Assembly (NCBI GenBank): GCA_039621445.1
Contig: CP154954.1
Coordinates: 49,517,847 to 49,581,846 of the forward strand
Direction: 5' to 3'
DNA: 64,000 nucleotides
Origin: Euglena gracilis
Lineage: Eukaryota; Euglenida; Euglenophyceae; Euglenales
Shown: positions 11,467 to 21,355 of the stretch, one piece after another
How positions within the stretch are numbered: position 1 is the first letter of the stretch
Layout: each line of letters opens with the position of its first letter
Notes under the pieces: generated by a model
Seen by the model: only the letters and a program-made list of their open reading frames with translations
What the model was told of the DNA's origin: nothing
Database searches by the model: none
Program-made: the position numbers and the translations under genes

Positions 11467-12620
11467 GGAAAAAAAATTTGCACAACAATTTTTTTTTACA
11501 GTGGATTTGGTGGAGGAGCACAGCCCCACAAGGCCCATTTTTTTTATCTCAACTAATAATAGTATCAGTCCCCAAATCCACGGTCCCCAACCTTCTTTTG
11601 GTAGCTGAATTTTGGGGGATTTTCCAAAACCACAAATAATCACGCCGAATGATCAAATGACCTAAACAACTACAAACAATTATGAATGAGATTATCTCTT
11701 ATTTATGAACGTCAATGCCAAAATCAAATTGAATTTCCCCAGGCAACAGCATCAAATTTGGCGTTGGACCGAAAATCCCCAAATGCCGTCTAAGGTTGGG
11801 GGTGTCTTATGGCGTGGGTGGGGTCTCTTATGTTTGGGGAGAGGTTAAGGCTTGGGAGTCAATCTGCAGGTACCAACTTTGTATGCATAATCCCTTTTTT
11901 TGTGCAAAGCCTGCTGAAAGTTTGACACTCGTGCAAACTTGCTCTCTCATCATCACGTCATAGTGGCCTGTGAATACCCAACAAAAAAATATTCACTCAT
12001 TACCCTCAATTCCCCCACCTTCTCGAGTTAAACCCCTCAAAATTGCTCTGCACACAACACACAACCTAAAACTTTGGGAAACATATATTTTGGACCAGAT
12101 GGGGAAAATATAAGCCACGTGCAGACAATGAAGATGAACTATTCCCCCAGAAAAGTCAGAAACTACTTTTTGCGAAATCCCTTAAAATGGTATAGATTTA
12201 GATTTCACAAAATACAAAAAACTGGACGCTTTTTTGGCAGCGCAAATAAAATCTTTTAATATTTGCCCAACGTTTTTTCCCCTGAAAATTTTTCACTGCC
12301 ATAAATTCTTACTGTTCAGAATTCCTCCTTGGGCATGAATTAAGATTTGTTGAGCTTCCCATGGTTTTGATCCAGTGTTCATGAATTTTGCATGCTTTTT
12401 TGGATGTACATTACTCATTACTGAATAAGAGAAGGTTCGCACAAGTTATCATGCAGTTTTCGGGACAAAAGTGACGCAAAATTATGATTTTCAGAACCAG
12501 GTTTTGAATAGTGCCGAGCTCTTAATAAGCGCGCACCCACCCCTTCATTGACCCCTCCATACATACCGGCACACCCCATGGAGCTCTTTTGACTGAAATT
12601 CATGTGTTTGTGCCAGAAAC
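11467..12620. other. AT-rich DNA without assigned features
   Basis: AT-rich sequence with small open frames only. No repeat family from elsewhere in the window and no coding signal was recognised. Confidence 0.45.
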
Positions 12621-13080
12621 ATGGCGCTGGCGGGTCGAAAAACGCTCGTTTTCGGCTCAAAACCAGTTTTTCTGGGTCCGGGAGGCCAAAAAACGTCGTT
12701 TCGGGCAAAAAAAAAAATTTCGATTTTTTTCGACTTTTTTGACCCGGATTTGACCCAAAGTCAATGGGTCGGCGGCCCAAAACGGGGCGCCGCCGGGTCG
12801 AAAAACGCTCGTTTTCGGCTCAAAAACAGTTTTTCCGGGTCCGGGAGGCCCAAAAACATCGTTTCGGGCAAAAAAAAATTTTTCGATTTTTTTCGACTTT
12901 TTTGACCCGGTTTTGACCCAAAGTCAAATGGGTCGGCGGTCGAAAACGGGGCGCTGGCGGGTCGAAAAACGCTCGTTTTCGGCTCAAAAACAGTTTTTCT
13001 GGGTCCGGGAGGCCCAAAAACATCGTTTCGGGCAAAAAAAAAATTTCGATTTTTTTCGACTTTTTTCGACTTTTTTGGCC
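12621..13080. repeat. Three-copy tandem repeat, about 164 bp
   Basis: CGGGTCGAAAAACGCTCG recurs at about 12631, 12794 and 12958 (spacing 163 and 164). The units are almost identical and consist of CG-rich words alternating with long A and T runs. Frames running through all three copies on either strand are by-products of the repeat. Confidence 0.9.
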
Positions 13081-13700
13081 GAAAACGGCTAAGTCGAACA
13101 GAGGGAAAAGTGTACAAAATGGCCTGAAATGGCCAAATTGGCCAAAGAAACGCCCGTATCTCGGGCTGGGCGGGGAGTTGCGGGGAAACCAAAATCCCAG
13201 TAGATAGAGCGTTCCAAGGGCTTCAATTTAGGTCTCCGGACATTTCCTTTGATTTTGCATCATCTTCGAGAAATTTTGAAAACATCGATTTTTTGACCCC
13301 CCCACCCCCCGAAAACGGCTAAGTCGAACAGAGGGAAAAGTGTACAAAACGGCCAGCTGCGCCGAAAACGGCCGTATCTCGGGCTAGGCGAGGAGTTGGG
13401 GGGAAATCAAAATACCGGTAGATGGGGCGTTCCAAGGGCTTCAAATTAGGTCTCCGGACATTTCCTTTGATTTGGCTTCATTTTGGAGATATTTTGAAAA
13501 TTGACATTTTTTGGCCCTCCAAGGGGGGGGGGGCTCATCCAGGGGGGGCGGGTAAATCCTACCGAGTTTGGACCCCTTCGCGCGTGAATAACTCGGGCCT
13601 GGCGGGGAGTTGGGGGTCAAACCCAGGTGATTCGGAAACTAGGAATCCAGTCGCTCGCGACTGGAAAAAAAAATTCCGGGAACCGGGCCGGGATCATGGT
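13081..13700. repeat. Tandem repeat of about 230 bp, 2 to 2.6 copies
   Basis: GAAAACGGCTAAGTCGAAC starts copies at 13081 and 13311, spacing 230. Each copy contains GTATCTCGGGC, GTTCCAAGGGCTTCAA and GGTCTCCGGACATTTCC. A third, partial and diverged copy runs to about 13700. A scrap with the GGGCTTCAATTTAGGT portion is at 36905. Confidence 0.85.
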
Positions 13701-13778
13701 GATAATCCGTCGGTTCTCCTTGTGGCCCCGACCCGGGGGGGGGGGAGGGGGGGGTCGAGGGGGGGGATTTCGACGGTG

Positions 13779-13827
13779 GTAAGCTTCGCTCTTACCCATA
13801 AAGGGATAAGAGCTCAGCGACCCCCAC
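13779..13827. repeat. Stem-loop module shared with 51079-51123
   Basis: AAGCTTCGCTCTTACCC, a short loop, then GGGATAAGAGCTCAGCG form a stem of CTCTTA/TAAGAG plus CCC/GGG with an outer GCT/AGC, followed by CCCCC. A second copy about 37 kb away keeps nearly the same order of motifs. Function is unknown, and no RNA family was recognised. Confidence 0.5.
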
Positions 13828-13837
13828 CTACACCTTA

Positions 13838-13905
13838 AAATGGCCTAAAATGGCCTAAAATGGCCTTAAATGGCCTAAAATGGCCTACAATGGCCTAAAA
13901 TGGGG
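13838..13905. repeat. CCTAAAATGG decamer array, second block
   Basis: Six to seven copies of the decamer with single-base variants, lying immediately before the second CCCTAA array. Confidence 0.9.
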
Positions 13906-13925
13906 GAATTTTTGGGCTTGACTAT

Positions 13926-14215
13926 AGGTGCTTGACCCTAACCCTAACTCTAACTGTATCCCGAACCCTAACCCTAACTCTAACCGTGTCCCTAACTCTA
14001 ACACTGACCGTATCCCTAACCCTAACCCTGACCCTGACTGTATCCCTAGCCCTAACCCTAACCGTGTCCTTAACTTTGACACTAACCGTGTCCCTAACCC
14101 CAACCCTGACCGCATCCCGCATGTCCCATAACCCTCTCCCTAAATGTGCTCCTAACCCAAGCCCTAACCCCACCCTATCCCTAACCCCAACCCTACCTAA
14201 CCCCAACCCTAATTC
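13926..14215. repeat. Interstitial telomere-like array, second block
   Basis: CCCTAA-type units mixed with CCGTATCCC and CCCTGACC variants over about 290 bp, in the same orientation as the first block at 10976. Confidence 0.85.
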
Positions 14216-14218
14216 CCC

Positions 14219-14806
14219 CAGGACAGAACGGGAATCGACCAAAAAGCCAGGGTGGTGGGTGGGGGGTGGTCGACCCCCCCCCCACCACCTCTTCCCGTAT
14301 TTCCGGGAGCACCACTTTTTGGACCAGAAAATTTTTTCCGGCGCTTTCGGTGCCAGGTGTATTTTGGACCCATGTTGAGACCCTTATCGGATGTCCCCCC
14401 CAAACCCCATTTTTTTCACACCTTCCAAAAATTTAACGTTTTCTCAAATTCTCAAACTTGATTTTGAGAGGTTTTTGAAGCAAAAACTGCCATTGAGAAT
14501 CCACAAAAAAATCCAAGAGAAAATTCTCAGTAAAATTGATTGTACCAAAATTTCGCACAATTTTTTGTCGTTCGTTTTTTCACCCCCCCCCCCAAAACTA
14601 CCCATTTTTAAACCTGAAATTTTTGAGATTTTTTTGTTAAAAAATGTGGTTTTCCATCAAAAAAATCATGTATTTTGTGTTCATTTTTCAAAAAAAAATT
14701 CAAAAATTTTCCCTGGCAAAAGTCCCCGTTTTCCCAAAATTGGTGAAAATGCTGTGGTGGGTGGGGGGGGTCGACTCCCCCCACCAGGCCTTCCTGTTCT
14801 GCCCTG
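14219..14806. mobile_element. GTCGAC-type inverted-repeat element
   Basis: Left end CAGGACAGAACGGGAA and right end TTCCTGTTCTGCCCTG are inverted relatives. Just inside each end lies GTGGTGGG followed by GTCGAC in G/C runs. The middle contains the family segment CCCGTATTTCCGGG...TTTTCCGGCGC. No clear target duplication was found, and family A copy 3 is inserted at its right end. Confidence 0.5.
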
Positions 14807-14808
14807 AG

Positions 14809-15165
14809 CAGACAATTGCTTAAGCACTGTCCCACCCCCCCCCCCGGGGGGGGGGACTGGTTTTTTCAGAGTGACTGACTGGTTTTGGGCCCGGACCCCC
14901 TCCCCCCCCCGGGGGGGGGGGTCGGCCAGGAGTGGGCAAAAGTGGCTTGAGTGACCCCGGCGCCGAAGGCGCCGGAAAAATTTTTTTGGCCTAAAATGGC
15001 CTAAAGTGACTGCAAAGTGGCCGTTTTTCTGAGTGTCCGACCCCCCCCCCCCCCGCGGGGGGGGTAGTGACTGACTGGCTTCCCAAAAAAAAGTGACTGA
15101 CTGGTTTTTAAAAAAGTGGAGTGACCCCCCCCTCCCCCCCCCGGGGGTCGGTAAGCAATTGTATG
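14809..15165. mobile_element. Family A hAT-like non-autonomous element, copy 3
   Basis: A 357-bp element with ends CAGACAATTGCTTA and (reverse complement of right) CATACAATTGCTTA. It is bounded by the perfect 8-bp duplication GCCCTGAG at 14801-14808 and 15166-15173. It is very close to copy 2 throughout and is inserted at the right border of a GTCGAC-type element. Non-coding. Confidence 0.9.
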
Positions 15166-15236
15166 GCCCTGAGATACGTTGTTGAACTTCACAAACAAAG
15201 GGACGGAGTGATAGAAGATGGGGAGCAGGCACCTAT

Positions 15237-15343
15237 GCCGACCGCAGCCGACTGCAGCCAACCGCAGCCGACCGCAGCCGACCGCGGGTTTCAGGACTGT
15301 CATAGGTGGGGTGCCGACCGCAGCCGACCGCAGCCGACCGCGC
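15237..15343. repeat. GACCGCAGCC decamer array
   Basis: Two runs of the perfect or near-perfect decamer GACCGCAGCC separated by a short spacer. GCACCTATG at the left and CATAGGTG between the runs are complementary. A second array with the same unit, followed by GTCATAGGTGCTTG, lies at 16309-16379. Confidence 0.85.
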
Positions 15344-15429
15344 AACTTTTTTCTAATTGATGTCAATTTTTCAGTGAGAATGAGGAATTAGGCTCATTTT
15401 TATCCCAGATGTTGAGATTTTTCTGGCTC

Positions 15430-16240
15430 ATTTGGCTTGCGTTGTCACCTTTGGCCACTTTTGGCCATTTTTGGTCGCTTTCAGCCCGTTTGTCACCGTA
15501 ATTCACCCATTTTGATCTATTTTGACAATTTTTGGCCACTTTTTGCCCACTTCTTGTAATTTTGGGCCATTTTGTCCTGCTCTTGGGCCATTTTGGGCCA
15601 TTTTTGACCATTTAAAGCCATTTTCGACCTTTTCTTTTGTTATTTTTGCCCATTTTTTGGTCTCTTTTTGGTCCAATTTGACCGTTTTGAGCATTTTGCG
15701 CCAGTTTTGTTGCCAAAAGTGAACAAAAGCTGCTAAAGTGGCCCAAATTGGCCAAAAGCAGGGTCATTTTGGGCCCTTTTTGTTTTTTTTTTGGACCACT
15801 TTGGGCATTATTATTATTATTATTTTTGCCTGCTTTTGGAACTTTTGCCATTTTACCATTTTAACCATTTTTTTTGCCATTTTTAGGCCATTTTTAGGTC
15901 ACGTTTGACTGCTCTTGATGTCAAAAGCAACAAAAAGACGTTTAAGTGGCCAGAAGTGGGTGAAAATGGCCAAAAGCAGAGAAAAGTGGTCAAAAGTGGG
16001 CAAAAGAGGCCAAAGGTGGTCAAAAGAGGTCAAAGCAAAGCAAAAGCTGGCCAAAAGCAGCCAAAAGCACAGCAAAAAGTGGGCAAAAGCAACAAAAGTG
16101 ACCAAAAGAAAGCAAAAGGCAGGAAATAATGGGCAAAGGCAGCAAAAATCGACCAAAAGTCGGCAACGGTGGCCAAAAGCAGTCCAAAAGCATCAAAAAT
16201 TGGACAAAAGCAGCGAAAAGTGGCCAAAGTCGGCAACAGT
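15430..16240. repeat. Two CAAAAGTGGCC arrays in opposite orientation
   Basis: 15430-15900 is a pyrimidine-biased array of diverged TTGGCCACTTTT-like units. 15930-16240 is the same unit in the complementary sense (GGCCAAAAGTGG). Together they form a loose inverted pair of several hundred bases. Long frames here are low-complexity artefacts. Confidence 0.75.
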
Positions 16241-16308
16241 GGATTGTGTGATTGTGATATGCACTCATTTTTTGTTGGCCTGCCCCCCACCGGCAGCCAA
16301 CTACTTTG

Positions 16309-16379
16309 CCGACCGCTGCCGACCACAGCCGACCGCAGCCGACCGCAGCCGACCGCAGCCGACCGCAGCCAACTGCGGG
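16309..16379. repeat. GACCGCAGCC decamer array, second block
   Basis: Six to seven tandem copies of the decamer, followed by GTCATAGGTGCTTG as in the first block. Confidence 0.85.
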
Positions 16380-16594
16380 CTAAAATTTGGAATCTGTCAT
16401 AGGTGCTTGATGGGGAGGAAATCTGAGCAAAAGGCAGACGAGGAGTGTTTCACTGCTTTTTTTTCAACCAGAAATTTCATTCGCAGGAACGTTTTTTATC
16501 TTTTTCGTTTCTTGTCATTGTTGTCCAGACACCATGTGCGGTGCTGCCCCCCATTGTTGGCCCCAAGTGAATGCCAGAGGGAGGGAGCAGCATC

Positions 16595-17195
16595 TCATCC
16601 CATCAGCAACAAAGACTCACAGAGTGGTCTATGCTGCTTTTTTGGTTGATTCAACGACTTGAAACACTTGGAACCTCCCCTGCAGGCATACTTCGTTTTC
16701 CCCTTGGGACGTCCGTCATTGAGATGTGATCCGTGTGCCTGCCCTGATGATGCCAAGCCACCCGGAGTATTTTGTCCAGGCTTTGGCCACAGGCTCGTCG
16801 CGCAGACGTCCTGGCCCATTCATGGCAGATTTTCTTTCCACCTTCCGGGTATCCACCCCCTTCCCGGAACTCTGTCACTTTGAGGTTGCCATTTTCCATC
16901 TCAGAAGGTTGTTCAATTTTTTCATTTTTCTGTCTGTGGTTTCACCGCTTGAGGTTGATGCTTTTTCATCCAAAGCACATTCGTGCTCACCGCCACATTG
17001 GTCGCAGCACTCCAACGCTTTGATACATTTTGGGGTGTCATGGTGTTATGGATGCATCCTCCCCAAAAAATTGTTGAAAATAACGTCGAGAAAATTCTTC
17101 GGGATGATGCCCGAGGGTCCATTCCCATTCCCCTGTCGTTCTGGATGCGGAATGGTTTCCACACATCTTTTGATCGGTTAAATTGTGTGATCATA
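16595..17195 (-). pseudogene. Broken minus-strand ORF cluster, possible transposon-gene relic
   Basis: Three overlapping minus-strand frames together read like one damaged protein: a cysteine/histidine cluster (CCDQCGGEHEC) near 17000, then KKICHEWARTSARRACGQSL near 16820, then, in a shifted frame, NDGRPKGKTKYACRGGSKCF near 16690. A Cys-rich head followed by a basic helical segment resembles DNA-binding parts of eukaryotic transposon proteins, but I cannot name a family. The frame has to change at least twice, and no splice sites explain this. Confidence 0.25.
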
Positions 17196-17248
17196 CAAAG
17201 ATCAGCATGTCTTCTTTTTCATCAGACGATCTATGGGCAGTCTGGGAT

Positions 17249-17560
17249 CGGTGTGCGCTGAGCCACCCCCCCCCCCCACCATCACAGATTTTCACCTGGG
17301 AGTCTGGGCAGGGGTCGACCGAGGGCTCTACGGGAACCCCCGAAACCCTGTATTGTGGGTGGGACGTGGGGGCGTGGGTCGACCCCCCCCCAACCCACCA
17401 GGGCACCCCGCAAGGAAAAAATCCCTTCGGTGCCGAAGGCGGCAAAGGAAGCATTTGACCTAAAAACCACGACCCCCCACCAGGATTGGGGTGGGGTGGG
17501 GGTGGTCGACCCACGCCCCCACCTCCCGGGTATCATTGTGCCTGGCCCGCCGCTGGCCCG
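17249..17560. repeat. GTCGAC-type repeat fragments
   Basis: Contains two GGGTCGACCC cores in G/C runs and the segment CCTTCGGTGCCGAAGG, all shared with the repeats near 14.3 and 24.6 kb. The following GC-rich stretch (17560-17870) has open frames on both strands but no recognisable protein. Confidence 0.5.
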
Positions 17561-17923
17561 AACGTGCATTGGCTCCCGGACCCGCCCTGCGACGTTCGCC
17601 CGGGGGCTGCCACCCCCACCCCCTCCCCTCTTTGGCGGCCGGGGCCTGGGGGCCTCATTGGCGACCAGGCTGAGGCGGGCCGCCCGGTGGGCCGTGGCTG
17701 GCGGGGCGCGGCGGCCGCGGCGTGCGCGGTCTGCGGTGCCTGCGGTGTGCCGCTGGAACGCGGGGTCCGGGGGGGGGGTGCGCCCCAGAGCGGGCCTGTG
17801 CTCTTTTGGGGTCTTCGGACAACCTCCAAAACCCCCGGGGGGTCGTTGGACATATGGTGTCATTGGACTCATTCATGAATGAGTCGTTGGACTCATACAT
17901 TGTGGCATTCAGTTATAATTATA

Positions 17924-20648
17924 CTTAGGCGGCCTAACTCGCACTTAAGGTTTTGATTTTTAGCTTGCGCTTTGGCGCAAATTTTCAAACTTTCTGAGAC
18001 CCGGTGGTAGAACCCACTCTTTTGACCCTTTAGTTCCGCGGACACCCTCTACGGTGGCGTGTGCATCATTTGCCGATGTTGGGACCCGGGGAACAGGCCC
18101 AATTTTGGTGTTTTTCAGCCTGTGCACCATTTTGAAAAAGGTTCAAAACCCCGGGTTTGACCGCCGGGACACGTGAATTTTCCCAAAAAAGTGCCAAAAC
18201 CCCCGTTGTGAGTCCCTCGTGTTTGAAGCCTTGGCTGTGTTCCCCGGATGGTGCTACACAGGCTGGGTGTAATTTGGCCCTTTTTGTTGCTTTTTTTTTA
18301 GGCTCTGTGATGCGTCTGTTAAGGGTTGCCTGCTAAGGCGTCCAGAGGGTGGACTCTGCACACATGTCGTGCAAAGTTGGAAAAACGGCATGTCACACAG
18401 TTGTGATCCCTGGATGCTTGAAGTGCGAGGAGTGGTACAGTGGGAACCACCCAGGTGAGGGGGGGGGTTGGGGGGATTGAGGGCATGCCCATGGACCTGT
18501 CCCAACTGTCCCAACGTCTGAGCAACGCCAGGCCCCACACTGCCGGGCACAGAAGGCAATGGTTATGGACATTGCGCTTAAGCGCAAAATTTTAATTTGC
18601 GCTTAAGCGCAAGTTAAAAATTTGTGCTTAAGCGCAAGTTAAAACAGAAGCCCCTGAGCTTATGGGAGTCCCTCTGATGTGTTACGGTGTGTCGGGGGCC
18701 CCTCTCTGCACGGCCAGTGTGCGGGATTGGTGAGGCAATACATTGCGCCGAAGCGCAAGGGACATGCCTGCATAATGCACTGCTTGTTCATTCAGATTAC
18801 ACGTCAGCCGCCTGTTTGCATTTCTCATTTTTTGTATGATGTTTTGCGCTTCGGCGCAATGTATTTCCTCACCAAGCCCGCACACTGGCCGTGCAGAGAG
18901 GGGCCCCCGACACACCGTAACGCATCAGAGGGACTCCAATAAGCTCAGGGGCTTCTGTTTTAACTTGCGCTTAAGCGCAAATTCTTTACATTGCGCTTAA
19001 GCGCAAGTTAAAAATTTGCGCTTAAGCGCAGTGTCCTTTTAAATGGCAGATTCATTTGAATGTGTTCGTGCTGTGTGAGAAGGTGGGCGATAGAGGAGAA
19101 TGATGAGCGGGGTTTGAGCGCTGCTGTGCCTGAAGCTCAGTTGGTGCTTTTGAATTATTCAGGCACTGGGGAGGGAGTGGCTGTTACAATAAGACGAATC
19201 GTGGTCGGTGGGTTGTGGAGCCTCACTGACCTTGCACTCAGTGCACAAAGTGGGGTTTTTTGGGATGTTGACAGAAGGACCTTTTTCGGCTGAACAATGC
19301 CCTCCATCTGCCCGGTGTGATGTGGCTGTCTGGTGGGTTGCAAATTACCGAAAAAGGGTGTCTCAGCATGCCTTCCCTTCTCCGCCGTTGTTGATGGACC
19401 CTTTACATTTCTCAATTCCATTCGCTCATCCCCAAAGTTGTGTGTTTCAAATCCTGGGCGAGGAAAGGGGGGTGACGAGCTTCTTTAAAATACCCTTTCG
19501 ACGCCTAAAACTGTTTCCTCGGCTGCGATTCCCAGGGTTCATCTGCTGCCTGTTCTTTTCCAAACAGAAATTTTCCGACTTTCAAAAGTCGGCCAAAGAG
19601 AAGGGCCCCTCAGGCATGCTTAACTGCGAGGCAAGTGGGAGGAACCTCCGGCACTGGAAGTTGGGTTTACAACGCATAGGACAAGACACGTCTGGATATG
19701 AAGAAGCTGGTGGTTGCTTGCACACACCAGGGGGTTGGCTTCCTGTCCCAGGCAAGGCTTCCTTCCACCTTAGCCCTGTTCGCTCTGGTAATGAGATGCT
19801 TCCAGGACTGTTCTCTCCACCCGCAGTGATAAAAATGAGAAATTTAAAATTGATAACTGTTGCGCCACAGCGCAATGGGTAGATTTATGAAGAATAGAAA
19901 TTTATGAGTTGCATTGCGCCAAAGCGCAATAGAAATGCACTTTTTAAAATCGCAAAGCAGCGTGGCTCTTGCGCCAACGCGCAATGTTGACCAATTTTAA
20001 GGCAACGTGACTGAGAGTAGGCTTCCATCCCCCTGTCCTGCATTTTTGTGCTCTATCACCTCCGGTGTTCATACTCTACCATTGCTGTTCTCTCCCTCCG
20101 TTGTGAGATAAGTTCTAAACAGTTATATTTGTGCTTCGGCGCAAGCCATGTTGCTTTCGCAATTTTGAAAATTGTATTTTTATTGTATTTTGGCGCAATA
20201 TAACTCTTAAACTTCCTTTCTTCATGAGCCTGCCCATTGCGCCATTGCACAATGGAAACACACGTTGACACAAAAGTTTTTATCATTGTGCAAGTGCAGC
20301 AATGGTCACCCACATGTTGAAATACAAAAAAAGTTAAAAATTTGCGCCAAAGCGCAAATGGTGTTATTTGTTGTAAGGAAAAAAATTTGCGTCAAAGCGC
20401 AAATGCACAATGGAGTCCGCTTGTTTCATCGCCCGGCGCTTTGTGTTCATGCACACTGGCCCCTGGGAGCGCTGTGCCTGTGGAGTTCCAAGTCGTTGGT
20501 TTCGTCCCCAAGCCCTGGGAGACACTATTTTCAGACCCTGAGTCTCAGGCCCCGGTGTTCAAAACAGAATTTTTTTTGATTTGCGCGTCGGCGCAAATTT
20601 GCAGTCACTTTCAAAGCTATATAGCCAAAGCTAGATAGGCCGCCTAAC
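17924..20648. mobile_element. 2.7-kb palindrome-rich inverted-repeat element
   Basis: Ends are CTTAGGCGGCCTAACT and (reverse complement of right) GTTAGGCGGCCTATCT, flanked by the 5-bp direct repeat TTATA at 17919-17923 and 20649-20653. Inside are at least ten palindromes of the form TTGCGC-N4-GCGCAA with different cores (TTAA, CGAA, CAAA, CACA, CAAC), plus the long inverted repeat at 18567-19036. The 19060-19880 stretch has an open frame on each strand with no recognised domain. Element status is inferred from ends and duplication; the palindromes themselves are plain in the sequence. Confidence 0.55.
18567..19036. repeat. Long inverted repeat, arms about 192 bp, spacer 85 bp
   Basis: Left arm 18567-18758 and right arm 18844-19036 are nearly perfect reverse complements, with only scattered mismatches. 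Each arm carries three GCGCTTAAGCGC palindromes at its outer end and TTGCGCCGAAGCGCAA at its inner end. The shared body includes GGTGTGTCGGGGGCCCCTCT. It could extrude as a large cruciform or give a long hairpin RNA. Confidence 0.9.
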
Positions 20649-20748
20649 TTATATGCTGCAAAGATGGTGGATTGGCATTTCTGGCCTGGGGATTCCTGTC
20701 AGAACAGTGAGACATTTCCCTGTGCAATTCTCACGAAGAATTGGAGTG

Positions 20749-20790
<42 letters not shown>
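20749..20790. repeat. A-run of 42 bases
   Basis: An uninterrupted run of 42 A. It could be a simple repeat or the tail of an inserted retrotranscript, but the sequence before it shows no recognisable transcript and no flanking duplication is evident. Confidence 0.9.
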
Positions 20791-20792
<2 letters not shown>

Positions 20793-21355
20793 CTGCAAAG
20801 GATGCCAACCATGAATTTTGCATCCCCCCACCCTGGTGTTGGTCTGAGCCTTCCCAAAATAACCTAAATCCTCCCTCTAAAAAATGGCAGATTTCATCAC
20901 AGTTGGTCACACAAACTGTCAAATTTCTGCAGATGCCCTCAGTTTTGTTTGTTAGGAGAGGGGAGTTAACAGGGGAGACCCCATAAGAAAGGGAGGGGAT
21001 CAGCAACCACTTTTTTTCACCCGAACCCAAGGTTTCTGCCCTATTAGGAACAGTGAGGTCGCAGAGCGGCGGCAGGGCGTTGAACAGAGATTTTTTTACG
21101 CAAGGACCGGTCAGGGAGGGGGACTTTGGGTCCACTCCCACCTTGGGGCCCCCGGGGGCCGTGGTTTAGGGCTGCCGTTGGCGGTTGTCTCGATTCCCCT
21201 CCGTACTTGTGTTTGGTTGTCAACGATTGGTTTCCAACGTTGACACGCCAAGTGCCGGGGAGCGTGTCCGTGTCCCCCACCCCTCTGTGGCGACCGCGCT
21301 CCTCGGCCCCGGCAGCCAGAGTTCGGTGGCCAGCATCTCCGCTCCTCCCCCGCAG
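20791..21355. other. No supported feature
   Basis: Mixed composition becoming GC-rich after 21100. Open frames exist on both strands from 21120, but none was supported apart from the candidate exon that begins at 21356. Confidence 0.4.

Noticed and set aside
20749-20790. Poly(A) tail of a retroposed transcript
   Set aside because: No flanking target duplication and no recognisable transcript body upstream.
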